NCBI GenBank assembly: GCA_013368445.1
Contig: JAACJO010000002.1
Coordinates: 930,001-994,000, forward strand
DNA length: 64,000 nt
Direction of reading: 5' to 3'
Source of the DNA: Leucocoprinus leucothites
Lineage: Eukaryota > Basidiomycota > Agaricomycetes > Agaricales > Agaricaceae
This document shows positions 48,664-60,684 of this stretch, one piece after another. The translations under genes and the position numbers were made by a program. Each line of letters begins with the position of its first letter. The first letter of the stretch is position 1. The notes under the pieces were generated by a model. It ran no database searches. It saw only the letters and a list, made by a program, of their open reading frames with translations, and was not told the DNA's origin.

Positions 48664-49047
48664 TCTATTATCACGTTCCCTTCCTTCCCTACATCTATTT
48701 GTTGGACACCTCTTGCTTGTGCATTTTGTTCTCACCCATGCTGTGATTTATTGCGGATTATTGATCTATTTTATTTCATTTCATTTCAAATCTTTTCAGG
48801 ACAATCGTGATAGAAATAGGCACCAACTGATCGAAGCGACAATCGGCTTCATTCTTCCGAAAGCGGCCCGTGACTGAATAACCAAGGCCAAGAAAACATT
48901 GCACATGGGGAAAACTATTCAAGCAAAATCGAATCCTAAAGATCGTTTGCTAGGCGCTTGAAGGACTCCCCCCTTCAGTTTCCCCACCACTCCAACCTTC
49001 CCCATACCTCTCCAGGTCCCTCTCCCTTAGCCGTGCTACCCGACGCG

Positions 49048-50944
49048 ATGGCACCCATAGAAAACCCCCTATATCTCGGACTCGATCTGTCGACCCAGCA
49101 ACTCAAAGCTATCCTGATCAAGGACGACTTGAGCGTACAAAATGAGATCGCAGTACATTTTGACCGTGATCTAGGAGAGAAGTATGGTGTGACGAATGGT
49201 GCTATCAAGGGACCTGATGAAGGAGAGGTTACGAGCCCAGTAGCGATGTGGGTTGAGGCGATTGACTTGCTGATGCAGAGGATGCAGGATGCTGGTGTAG
49301 ATTTCGGGTCTGTATCTGCGATCTCGGGTGCTGGTCAGGTGAGCATTTTTCATTAAGCCTGAAATATTAACTGACGAGTATTTTGTTCATTCCGGACGGA
49401 ATAGCAACACGGATCAGTTTTCTGGTCGAAAGAAGCTGAATCTCTGTTGAGGAACCTTGACCCTTCGAAAACAACACTGGAACAGTTGTCACCGAGTGCA
49501 TTCACTTTTCAGAGGTCGCCGATTTGGCAAGACTCTTCGACGACGAAAGAATGCGAGGAAATAGAGGCTGCTATCGGTGGCGCACAGGCCCTTGCGGACT
49601 TGTCCGGCAGCAGGGCATATGAGCGCTTTACAGGTACCCAGATTGCTCGAGTGCGCCCTGTCAATGTTTTGTTCATATATTATTTGCTGATTTATAAAAA
49701 ATTTACAGCTTCGCAAAAAAGACTCAAAGTTATATGACCTGACTGCCCGCATCTCGTTGGTATCATCTTTCATTCCTTCAGTTTTCCTTGGCACTATCGC
49801 TCCTGTGGAAATTTCGGATGCAAGCGGCATGAATTTGATGGACGTGTTGACTTGCAAATGGGATGATAAGCTTCTGGATATATGCGGTGGTCCTACTCTG
49901 CGCGAAAAACTTGGGCCGGAACCTGTTGGTGGTGGATCTGTGCTTGGGAAGATCCACAAATACTGGGTAAAGAAGTGGGGATTTAATCCAGGTGTGCCTC
50001 CGAGGTCCTTGACCGTGAAGAATCACTAGCTGAATATTACTCGTAGAGTGTGTAATCGCGCCTTTCACGGGCGACAATCCAGCTACCGTCGTCGCATTAT
50101 CCGCTCCCGGTGATGCATTGCTATCACTCGGTACATCGACCACTTTCCTCCTCTCTATCCCTCCTACAAACGAGGCACCTAAGCGATTTACCAACACTCA
50201 CCTCCTGACCCACCCAACGAACCCACCCCATGGCTTCATTGCTATGCTCTGCTACAAGAATGGCGCTCTCGCTCGTGAACAAGTCCGAAATAAATACGCA
50301 GAATCGGACTGGGATAAGTTCAACGAGCTCGTAGATAGCACACCTGCTGGCAACAACGGATATCTCGGCTTTTACTTCCCTCTCCCTGAAATCATTCCTC
50401 CGAACGTTCTCGGTGACTTCTTCTTTTCAACCCCGCCGATCAAGACAGAAGTCAAGCTGCCTGCACCCTTGGATGCGATTCCACCCAACTCACATCCTCG
50501 TGCCATCCTGGAATCACAATTTGTGTCAATCAAATCGAGGCTAGCACAGATGTTGCCTCCTCATGCACCACCTCTACAGAGACTGGTGGTGACCGGAGGA
50601 TCCTCTGCCAATCAAACCATCAGGCAGATAGCTGCTGTAAGTCACGATGAGTATTGACACAATATATCACTGATACCTCTGTTTAGGATATATTCGGTAT
50701 GAAGGTATACGTGTCGACAACTAAGGAAGCTGCTGCCATTGGTGGTGCCTTGCTCGCCAAATGGGCCCGGTGGAAGATGACCAATGACAGCTCATTTGAA
50801 GACATGACCGGAGGTATTATGCCGGGGATGACTTGCGTGGCTGAGCCGCGCCCTGAAGTTGTCAAGATCTACGACCAATTCCTTGAAACATATGATGCAT
50901 GCGAGAAGCAGGTCATCCAAAGAGGGCGTGGGCTCTTGGAGTGA
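49048..50944 (+). CDS. XKS1: D-xylulose kinase (FGGY carbohydrate kinase)
   Basis: Phosphorylates D-xylulose to xylulose 5-phosphate, feeding the pentose phosphate pathway; cytosolic. The N-terminal FGGY half starts with YLGLDLSTQQLKAILIKDDL (ATP/sugar-binding phosphate-1 loop). ISGAGQ joins across an intron to QHGSVFW, the substrate-site motif. MNLMDVLTCKWDDKLLDICG follows, then PGDALLSLGTSTTFLLS, AMLCYKNGALAREQVR, and the C-terminal signatures RLVVTGGSSANQTIRQIAA and TTKEAAAIGGALLAKWA. About five introns. Start ATG 49048, stop TGA 50942-50944. Length and motif order match complete fungal xylulokinases. It is convergent with the Zn2Cys6 gene to the right. Confidence 0.94.
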
Positions 50945-51103
50945 ATGATGGAAGCAATCTACTGATGTCTGATTTATGCCGACTTATGGATATTGTTATA
51001 TATTTATAACTTCTCGTTCTGATCAAAATATATCTACCTAAGCAAAAAGAACTGGTGTCCTTCCGATAGGAGGTATTAAGAAGATACGACTGCTTTGCTA
51101 GAA

Positions 51104-54100
51104 TTACATGTCGTTGACCAGATTTTGCCATTCTAACATATCTAAGTCAACCGAAGCAGGATAAGGGAACACAGCAGATGGCATTCCTTCCTGTGGCCAT
51201 TCCATAAATATATCTCCAGTAAGACCTTGGAGGTACCCAGAGGCCTCGAACTGTCGGGAAAGTAAAAGAGCCGAATTATCGCATCCAGCGTTATTTGCAG
51301 GACCGAGGAACGAGTTGTTAGCGGTCTCACAAGCTACGGTGTTAACCGTGCACATCGCTGCTTGTTCCGGACTCTGCATCGTAGAGGGGAACGGCTGCGT
51401 ATATAAAGATGACGAAACGTCCGGCGCACTACAGGCGGACCCTGTGTAGCCGGAATATGCAGGAGGTGCGAAGGGTGTCATACCCACAGCTGGTGATTCG
51501 CGCTGACTGGCGGTTTCCGTGTGAGTGATACCGCTGGGCGCGGACGGATACAGTGGATCATCGATCACATCCGATTCCTTCAAGTCTCCACTGTAACAGC
51601 GATCTGGGGAAGGCGGTAGGGATAGTGAAGTGCTGTGTCGAGATGGGGAGGGGGACACCGATTGGATACTTCTATTAATATTGCCTTTCAGCATTTCAAG
51701 CTCCTTATCGACGCTTTCCCGTGAGGGACCAGGGGCGGAGTGTAAATTATGTTCGCGTCGGCCTTGGTGATAGTCCTTCAAAGCCCTATGAGCTTTGCGC
51801 TGCAAATCAAGCATAGTATCCTACAGAGATGTGGGTATAAGTATGATCAGAAGTGATTTAACCAGATCCCAGGTATTAACTCACCAGGGCTGTTGTGGCT
51901 CGGAAATTGGAAGCCACTTTGGAGAAGAGACCGCAAAGGACATCCAACTGGGCAAGAGATGATGGGGCTAGATATATGCCCGGAGACCGCGTTACAATAG
52001 AAGCCAATACAACCTGGGGTATGCTCAGAAAATCCACGCAAGTAGAACAATATATCCACCTACAGAGCACGAAAACAAATGGGTCCACAAGAACCATAAC
52101 CTCTCGCAAGGACCTTGATACTGGGTAGATAGGCTTTTCATCATTGCAACCAACTTCTGTGCACTGTGAAAGGCGGCTTCGACGGACTCTCGATAAGGAC
52201 TTTGAAGGAGGTCATCTGGATAATCACGAATTGCCTTTGCAAAGAAACTTCGGTGAAGGTAAAGGATGTCTGGATTTAATCAACAAATTCTCAGCCAAGG
52301 ATAGCAAGAATAAGAAAGCGCTACAAACTGGTTTCACGAAGAGCAACCACGACGTGGCGCTGTAGGGCGAGAGCGGTATTGACAGAATATCCGGGTGGAG
52401 AAGACTCGGAGCTGACGAGTGATAGCTCAAGGACCGGAGGAATCGGAAAGGCCCGAATCCTCTTGTCTAGTTGGAGAGTGTTCGCGTAAGTAGCCCCTCT
52501 CGCGCCAAACGCCTGATCGTGGAGTAGACTGATACACTCAGATGTGAATCTGTGCTTCCAAGCATGAACTGAGGTTCGTCAGATGAGATTAAATTCCAAT
52601 CAATATCCACAGATGTCACCCACATGCGTCGTTGCAAGAAACATCATCCGTAATATGGGGCTGTTTGCAGTCAATGTGGGAAATAGGGAAAGAAGCGGGT
52701 CGGCCAAACGTCAAACTTTGGCAGGAATCGTACGTGAAGAGCTCCCAAAAGAGTTCGCGCCGATGCTGGATATCTGCGACATCAAAGCCCCAAAGAGAGC
52801 TATCTCTGTCTACGGGAAACATCAGAGGGTTCTGTCAAAGTGTGTCATTGAGAGACTTACGAAGCCCGACCTGTTTAGGAGAGTACTTCAGTCAGCCAAT
52901 AGCTTGGGAGAGACGTAGACCAAGGAGCTTACGGCTTGTGCAGCCTTGATTGCCATCCCCATCATAGCCCACCTGGTTTCGGAAGTAGACCCATGCCGCT
53001 CTGCTAAAAAAAGATAGAAGCTCATAAGGAACTGAAGAGGTATTGTACGCATCAATTGATAGTAATGAAAGCCTAATGATGAAGGCCTACCAGCGCTTGC
53101 ACAGCATATATGTTGGGCGCTTCCAAAAGAGGTGCTTGGAACAGCGCCGCCCTTGCTAGTTGATAAAAGTGCTCTGCGTCCACATTGTACATCGAGAGGG
53201 AACTGTCCATCAGGAAGCCGATTCCCAATACTATGAATAGTATTGATAGTTTCTCAAGAACGAACTGATCGTCCAGCAAATCACATAACGAGTTGTTATG
53301 TTCAGCGCCACGGTCATAGAAAGTCGAGTAAATCTCGTTGTCAAAAACCTCGGCAGAGACAGGGTTATACCTGTGATTGGTATAAGCGAGCTTTAGAGTG
53401 TGAGCTAGAAGGTCCTTACATCCATGCAGCATGAGCATAATAAACGTTGCGCAGTTCGAGGACAATGGTCGACGACCGGGGCAAGGAGCACAGCAGTTTT
53501 TCCAGGCTGTAGTCGTCGAATTGTGTACAGCCTGAGTAAAGGGTCGCAGTTGTTCGCTGTTTACGTTCTGGCAGCAAATTTCGGGGCTGGGGAGTGAAGG
53601 CGGTCTCATCTGAGCCCCTGAATTTGAATGCATCCGCGCCGTTCTGAGCCAAGGATAGTTCGAGCGCTGACGCATTAAGATCAGCAAAACAAAAAGCTCA
53701 CTTGGAAAAAGTACTGTGTTGCCTGTCAGGTAGCGGACGGCGTAGTAAGGCACAGGGAACTTACCCATGAATTCGCTGTATGTCCGTAGTATCTTGATTC
53801 ACAGGAAGTCGTGTTCGACATGGATCCAAACGTATCCCCAACATCAGGGCCATGCTCGTCTTCCATCTGTGAAGAGGTACTATCATTTCTCCCATGACAA
53901 GGGTCTTTCTGGGCGGGAGCTTTGATATTGAGAAGCTCCTTTGTCAGTAAAGGGTGGGTATCCGATGAGAGGCTTGCGTGTTGGGTCCTGAGAGCATCCT
54001 CGAGCTCTCGGATTCGATAAGTTAGCAACGAGATCCTTTCGTGGAGTTCTTCCGTTGAGGCCAGGACATATCTAAAGAAATTAGCCGAGAGAACTTTCTC

Positions 54101-54404
54101 TTCAATAGCGTATACACGCACCTGCCTTGCCCAGCGGTTAGAGACCCCTTTTCAAGGATTAGAGATGAATGTAGGAGGTCCCTGTATGATCAGATACTCA
54201 CGCTGGGGCATATGGCACCACACCCGCGCTTGACACAAGAACTGCACGGTATAGCTCTGTCGCAGCGTAATTTCAACCTGGTCGAAGACGACGTCATTCC
54301 GGAAAAAACGTTTCCAAAGAACAAGCTGCGTACCGTCGACATTCGGCACAGTTGAGGCGGTTAGCACCTCTTTTGCGTTTGATTGGTAGTTCGCTAAGGG
54401 TCAT
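51104..54404 (-). CDS. Zn(II)2Cys6 transcription factor with fungal-specific middle domain
   Basis: Nuclear DNA-binding regulator. Start MTLSELPIKRKRGANRLN at 54404. The Zn2Cys6 cluster is split by an intron (about 54277-54332): CAECRR, then LKLRCDRAIPCSSCVKRGCG and AIC. A coiled-coil dimerisation helix follows (STEELHERISLLTYRIRELE) after the next introns. The middle domain carries LSILFIVLGIGFLMDSSL and EHFYQLARAALFQAPLLEAP, typical of the fungal_trans region. The C-terminal part (51104-51814) is Ser/Pro-rich and ends with an acidic/hydrophobic DLDMLEWQNLVNDM, a plausible activation segment. Exon joins between 51815 and 53090 were not all resolved. Target genes unknown; the neighbouring xylulokinase is convergent, so shared control cannot be inferred from position alone. 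Confidence 0.85.
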
Positions 54405-56970
54405 AGTGCGAGATATGATTCAAAGGAGGATGCTCGGAGAACAACTCGTCAAAGAGCGTTGGTTCATATAGCTGCCAGGGGCCAAGCCGTTACATCTGAA
54501 CAACTTAACAAACATCTGAGCTAGAAGCTAGACTGAGAGGACCATCCATACAAATATCTCGCGAATCTCCGTAGGTGTGAGTTTCTGGGGTGCCTGCTAT
54601 AAAATTAAGTGCTGTCTTTCCCGCCACGCTCGGGACATGTCTTGAGCTCAAAAGAGTCAGTCCCCGTCCGGTGTTACTACTCTTCCAGAGCCAGTCATAT
54701 CAGCGTGGCATCAAAGAGCCTTATGAGTATTCGAGCACTTGAATGCGATATCAGAAAGGCCTCGTATTGGTGTCTTAGAGTTGGGCCTGTTGTCCTAAAC
54801 CAGTGCGTCAAGTCGGGAAATCAGTAAATCAAATTTCCGTGATGGCGCAGGGCTTCCCATCAATCCGTCAAAGCTTTCCTGGACAAGAGCAAACAACATG
54901 ATATAGCCAATCAGATTGCGCATCCACCGCCGTGAGTGCAGTTGCTCCAAGCTTTAGAGCTGATCTTCATCAATCTCTATGCATTGAACACGAGCCCTGC
55001 TAGTGTTTGCGACGGAACGAAGCTCCTAGGCGTCTATCCATCAAAAGTTCTTCCAACGGTTTTTTACTCCACGGGAAGCCACCCGATTGATATCGCACTT
55101 GCTCAGGAAAAGCTACGGGACCGTGTATTTTTTGGTTTGTAGGCAGTGAGGAGTACTGCCAAGCCTCGATCCAATCTCCTGTGTCTTGCTTTCTGTTTCG
55201 CGACCTGGCTTTTAGGCTAGTACTCGAATAACCAATTTCTCTGGCCTCATGTTCAAGAACTCAAATGGTTGTCCGCTACTTGATATTCCGAAACTCTATT
55301 CTGTGGTCGTGCCATAGACTGCGGCTTGTTCGATTGCATCTGGCCAGCCTTGCCGAGTCGAACACCCGTCCAATTCTACCCCTTTTCTCTTGCAACGTCA
55401 TAGCGAGGGTACCACTGTTACATGTTCTTTACTATGAACCCCAAAAGCGGACGTTTCATTCACCGTGGCGAGAGACGGAACAATTTTTGGAGTGGAAGAC
55501 ACTAAGAGTGACTATCATATCACTCCCTGGCGCCTGCTCGTGGACATACACAGCCCAGTGAGTCATTGTGTGTCAAAAGCCCACACATGAGAAGGTATGT
55601 CTTGATCATATCTTCCGTTTGCACTTCTCTCAAGTCAACATTTGCGCTGTCCGAGGTATACATACCATCAGATTCCAATAATGTATAGGCGAAGGCTTCC
55701 AAGCACTGGCAATAGTAAACAGGGCCCAAGTTGAATGATCCCACACTCTGCGTACAAGGAAGGGCACTGATAGGAGCAGCTAACTCGTGGTTTTCCGCAC
55801 GCCATCAAGGTGGCCCTTCTAACCGATGGCTGGGTCTGCGCAGTCGAGAACTGTATGGCGAGGACAAGCTATGTGTTCGGATAGATACCGAGAAACCACA
55901 TGCAAGAATGTGATAGTACCTCTGCATCAAGTCGAGATCCATATCAAGTTGTCTCGTGGATAAAGAATATTAGGAACTGAGTAGGTGCCGCCCAGCAGGA
56001 AAACTTAAGCAAGTGTAAAAGCCGTGGCAGTAGGGGATCACCAAGTATTTTGAACGTTTTATTTCCTTTTAGATCGTCCTTTTGTTTTATTTTGGACATC
56101 AAATTGAACAAGAGCCTTACGGCCCTGCATGAGAGCAATATGCACGAATACACCGCAGCAGACCACAACTTACTGCCTCGCGCGGAGGCAATCGGGTAAA
56201 ATATGCTCGAGTTTGAAGCTTGCTTCCCGGTATATTTATAAATAGCCCAGACGCTCGCCCAACACGATCGGTAGGCGCTAACTTAAGATATTTGCTCCGA
56301 GGTGTTCTTGTGTCTCAAACCATTGACATCACTCCGGCCGTGCTGAAGGGGCTAAAACACCTGTACTTGTTGCTTCGGGTTTAGTCGGGGGTTCACTCAA
56401 TGCCCGTTCTTCAGGCATGTATTAACACCTGTTTGGAGTATTTCGCAAAGTTCTTGTCCCACCTAGTCCTGGATTCACCTTTCTTACAAGCTTAACAACC
56501 ATTGACTTCGGAGACACCAGCATGCGAATGAGGCTTTCAGTCGATTTCCTCGGGGTTATGTAAAATATCGAGTAAAGTTGAACAGGAGGTACCGTACGGA
56601 TTGTGCGGAACGCTGATAGCCTGAGTACGGGTAACAAAATCAAGACTTGAAAATAGTCCCTTATTCGGGTTAGTGAAAATGATTGTCGGGGGTATCAGGA
56701 TCGTGTGCAGGTTCCTGTTGACCTTGCCCACCTTAACTGACATCATACCCATACTCTTTTCGGCAAAATTTGAGTGGCTTGATGCGTGGTCAAATCCTTG
56801 CTTCCCTTCAACGTCACATTCCTTGTATAGCAAAGGCACATTTGCGACATTCGGCTCCACTTTACAGCTTGAGGTCTGGTGATACCTCGATCGTGATCGC
56901 TGAACAGCATTGCAGTGTCGCTATTTTGCGGAAAGACCATTTTCGGCAGTCTTGGTCTATTCATACCAAA
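54405..56970. other. 2.6-kb intergenic region, no gene recognised
   Basis: Lies between two divergently transcribed genes (Zn2Cys6 factor to the left, PUS1 to the right). Several open frames of 60-107 codons exist on both strands, but none shows motifs, splice-consistent extension or a recognisable family. A TATA-like tatttataaatag occurs at about 56230-56242. An unusually long promoter region or an unrecognised lineage-specific gene are both possible. Confidence 0.4.
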
Positions 56971-59002
56971 ATGGATTCCCCGCACGAGGTTCTCGATGAA
57001 CGACCATCCAAGCGTCAACGGACCGGAGCCAGCGATCCCATCGAAAATGTTCCGAGCACGAGTGAGGTGTATAACACGGAAGCCGAAGGTGCTGCGGTAG
57101 GAGAGACAACGACAGAGGATCCCCAGAAAAAGAAAGGAAAGGAGAAGAAAAACAAGGGCCGCAGAGATCGGCGCGCAACGTCGCATCGTAAAGGGGAAAG
57201 GGGGGAACAAGAGGGCTCGGAAAGGCCAGCTGGACCAAAGGCGCCACGTCGACCCAAGCGCCAGTGCGCGCTTCTAATCGGATTCTGTGGTTCTGGGTAC
57301 AATGGCATGCAAATGTGCGCTTCTGTGCTTATCTTTGTGTTTTGAATCTTAACTGACATATGCTCTAGTCAGCCACCCCCTTTGAAAACGATTGAAGGCA
57401 CCCTGTTCCAAGCACTCGTCTCCGTTGGTGCCGTCTCGGAGGACAATGCAGATGATCCAGTCAAGGTATACTTTCAGTTCCAGCTAAGTTGTCGATGACG
57501 CTCTGATGAGTGTCTTCTAGGTTGCCTTGGCTCGCGCGGCACGAACCGACGCAGGCGTACATGCCGCCGGAAACATTGTTTCTTTGAAGATGATCATGCA
57601 TCCTCCTGGTGTTCCGGACCTCGTGGCTCGCGTCAACGAGCTCTTACCCCCAGAAATTAGAATGTGGGGTTATGTCCGAGTGCAAAATTCATTTAACGCA
57701 CGCTTGTGAGTCTCACTGACTCACCTCGTTTCATCGTTTGAATAAAGTCTCGTGCACAGGGCGTGTGATAGCAGGAAGTACACATACTACTTTCCTAGTT
57801 ATCTCTTACTTCCACCAAAACCTGGGAGTAACCTTCATCGCGTACTTTCTCAATATGCAGAGGCCTCCGGACATGAAACATCTTCGCTAGCGCATCCTTT
57901 CTGGGATGATCTCCAGCCATCAAGAGAAGTAGACATGCAAAGGAAACGAGCGTGGAGAGTCGGTCAAGACCAGATCGAAAAGCTGCATGCAGCCGCGCAG
58001 CAGTTTCTTGGCACCCGTAATTTCCACAATTTCACGGTTGGCCGGGATTCATCTGATAAAAGCAACATGCGCCACATTAAGAGTGTCGAGGTGTGTGTTG
58101 TTCTATGGGTCATGTTTTACATTCTTACTCTGAAATTAAGGTTGCGGACCCTGTGACTTATGGGGAAACGGAGTGGATCAGTGTTCTCTTTCATGGACAG
58201 AGCTTCATGCTTCATCAAGTGAGTACCAATCCGATTTCGTTGAAGAAGTACTGACAGCCTAGCTTCGCTAGATTGTGAGTCACCCATCAGGTTATAGCTC
58301 ATCTTAGATTGACACTTCCAAGCGGAAAATGATGTCTAGTCTTATCCTTTCAGCTAGAACCGGAGCGCCAGACAGCGTCATTTCCGAGGTACCTTCCATC
58401 CATTCAGTCCTGTATTGTTGTCTCATTCCCTTCAGTTGTACAAGGACCCCAGTGTCTTTATACCCAAAATGCCCTCCCTCGGTCTCCTGCTCGAAGAGCC
58501 CATCTTCGCATCCTACAACACCAGAATGAACAGTGTGAACGCGAAACTTGAGCCCGATGGCCCAGACTATCGTCCTGCCATTGACTTCGAACTATATAGA
58601 GCACAAATTGAAGAGTTCAAAAGTGGATTCATTTACAAGAACATGCGGGGGATCGAAGACCGCGATGGCTTGTAGGTCTTCTTCTGCGCCTTTCTACTCA
58701 AGACTCTAAAACTTGGATCTCCTAGGTTCGACGCCTGGATTCGTATGGTCGACAACTACGCTGGCAACGATCTATTATACCTTAATCCCCAAGGTATAGT
58801 GCCCGAGGCAGCAATCATCAAAAAGGGCGAGAAGAGGGACCAACCATTCCGTGAGCGACGCGTTTTCGACGCGACGAGTTTCTCGGAAACCGATAATATC
58901 AAGGCAAAATTGCAACAAGCCGAAGAGGGTATTGTAGAAGAGGAGGGCGAGGAAGAGGAAGCCAAATTAGATAAAAAGCAACTTGCTGATACTGAGGGAT
59001 AG
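56971..59002 (+). CDS. PUS1: tRNA pseudouridine synthase Pus1 (TruA family)
   Basis: Converts uridine to pseudouridine at several tRNA (and some snRNA/mRNA) positions, in the nucleus. A basic N-terminus ([25 protein letters not shown]) suggests a nuclear signal. The catalytic domain follows: [31 protein letters not shown], catalytic Asp in [15 protein letters not shown] (about residue 160), NSFNARL joined by an intron to [16 protein letters not shown], then [12 protein letters not shown], then [12 protein letters not shown] and RKMM across an intron. The C-terminal tail is acidic ([11 protein letters not shown]). Start ATG 56971; stop TAG 59000. The set of motifs is complete. Confidence 0.93.
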
Positions 59003-59127
59003 CTCTGAGTAGCAGGTTGACCATCGATTAGTGGATAAAAGTACAGTATGAATACAACGTCAATGCCCTGTCCGAATAAGCACGCTGCTGAGTGTATGGC
59101 TGAAGGTAGGGGAGGCTCATCGAGGTG

Positions 59128-59779
59128 CTATGACTGGAACTTCCTCATTGTCTGAATCTCGTCAAGTAAACCCTGCAGTCGGTCATCGTCGATCTTCACG
59201 AGACTATAATGTAGGAGTAGAGTCAAAAAGGTTGATTTAAGTGTATGTAGTCGGATTACGCACCTAGGAATAACACTCTTCGCCTCTTCGGCATCAGCAG
59301 GACACAAATTAGCAATCTGCGCAGTCTCGAATTGCGTCAAAGCCGGTTCTCTCCTCAAAATTCTACATCCAAGGAAATCTGTCAGTTTCAGCCAAGAAAT
59401 AAGAAACCTAGCAACAGACTCTCGAACAGCACTAGCTGAATCAGTCGTATTGAACTTTGCAAAGGTCTTGACATAATCCAAAGTTTTGCTATACACACTA
59501 ACCACATACCAAAAACCACATCAGTTATCTTATCAAAAGGCAGAAAGGCGGGTGAGAGCAGACATACGCAGTGTCGGGAGCATCTTTATCTCTATTCTCC
59601 AACAAATATTTGACTTCGGAAATCAACAGACAACCAGCATTGTTGAACTCTGCGATACATTATTAGTTCAAGGCGATACACCGTTCAGCATCATGTGCAG
59701 GAAGCTCACCTGGACCCAATTTCAAGGCCGCAGCATCCTCTTCCTCTGTCTGCGGTCTGTGGCGAAGTCGAGATGTCAT
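59128..59779 (-). CDS. RPB4: RNA polymerase II subunit Rpb4
   Basis: Small stalk subunit that pairs with Rpb7 on RNA polymerase II. Start MTSRLRHRPQTEEEDAAALK at 59779. Intron (gtgagc..atcgcag) to FNNAGCLLISEVKYLLENRD; a second intron (donor gtatgt) to KTLDYVKTFAKFN; then LTQFETAQIANLCPADAEEA, and across a last intron LVKIDDDRLQGLLDEIQTMR-KFQS before TAG 59128-59130. The order EF-NN..L-ISEV, QFE-AQ-NLCP-DAEEAKSVIP and IPxLV..LQ-LLDEIQ matches Rpb4 (not Rpc17). About 140 residues, the normal size outside budding yeast, which has an insert. Confidence 0.92.
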
Positions 59780-60684
59780 TTCCGTACGGCGTCAAGGTCG
59801 AGCACGAGTGAGTTGTACAATCACAGTTTCATTTGTAGAAAGAGTTTCGCAGGCTCGTTGGACCGATGCAAATATGCACAAATATGCACCCATCGAACCC
59901 TTAGCCAACAGCAACTGCCCTTCTCGAATCCTCCTGGTATTTCACCGGTCACCTTGGATCCCCGATCCTCCAAAAGCGTGACTAACATGCATGTTTCAAG
60001 AAAGCTTACACAGAAATCGGATTAAGTAATAAATCTCTTTATTAATAGCGCAAAAATACAACAATATAATTCCCAACTGAGGGCCATTCACCATGTTTTT
60101 ACTTAGGATGAGTAAATCAGAAAAGGCGAAGAAAGAAACAGAAGAAGAAGAAACAAAACAGCAAACAAGAAGATCTTAACACAGCGATTTTTTTTTTTCA
60201 AACATCCCCCTCCCCTCCCACGCCACATCTTCCTAGAGTCTCCAACTCCTCAACTCTTCAGCAGATATGTATGTACTTATAGAATCTCGATTTCTTCAGG
60301 GAAAACTCCAACACTCAGTCAACTAGTAACAAATAGGACAGCAACAAAATGTGCGGTATGTGTACGAGACAGGGAATGTGTGCGTGCGGATAAGTGCGAG
60401 TGTACGGTGTACGACGACGACAAGCGAAGGGGAGTGAAACCAGAGGCCAAGAAAAAGGGATGCGAGAATGATGACGGGGATGGCGATGGCAGCATATGGC
60501 AGTGGTGACGGTAGTGACGGCGGTACCAAGACGAGAAAGCATAGAAGGGAAGAAGAGGAATCAAAGGAGTGGCCACTGACGTTGGACCTGCATGAATAAG
60601 TAGATTGACGCATTTCGACAAAGGTTTCGATTCCAAGTCATACTAGATCCTCCTCCTCTCAACTTAGGGACCATTGCCCATCTT
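59780..60684 (-). other. RPB4 upstream region and 3' UTR of R3H-SUZ gene
   Basis: Both genes are read leftwards. The part near 60100-60684 is probably the long 3' UTR of the R3H-SUZ gene; it includes a T-run (attttttttttc at about 60187). Open minus-strand frames at 60315-60636 are Ser/His/Arg-rich without motifs. The part near 59780 is the RPB4 promoter. Confidence 0.45.

Noticed and set aside
49489..49959. 156-codon minus-strand open frame
   Set aside because: Antisense to xylulokinase exons, which carry conserved family motifs; it crosses the intron with no meaning.
49700..54500. Xylulokinase and Zn2Cys6 factor as a pentose-use gene cluster
   Set aside because: The genes are convergent, no other pentose-pathway gene lies nearby, and the factor's subfamily could not be identified; adjacency alone is weak.
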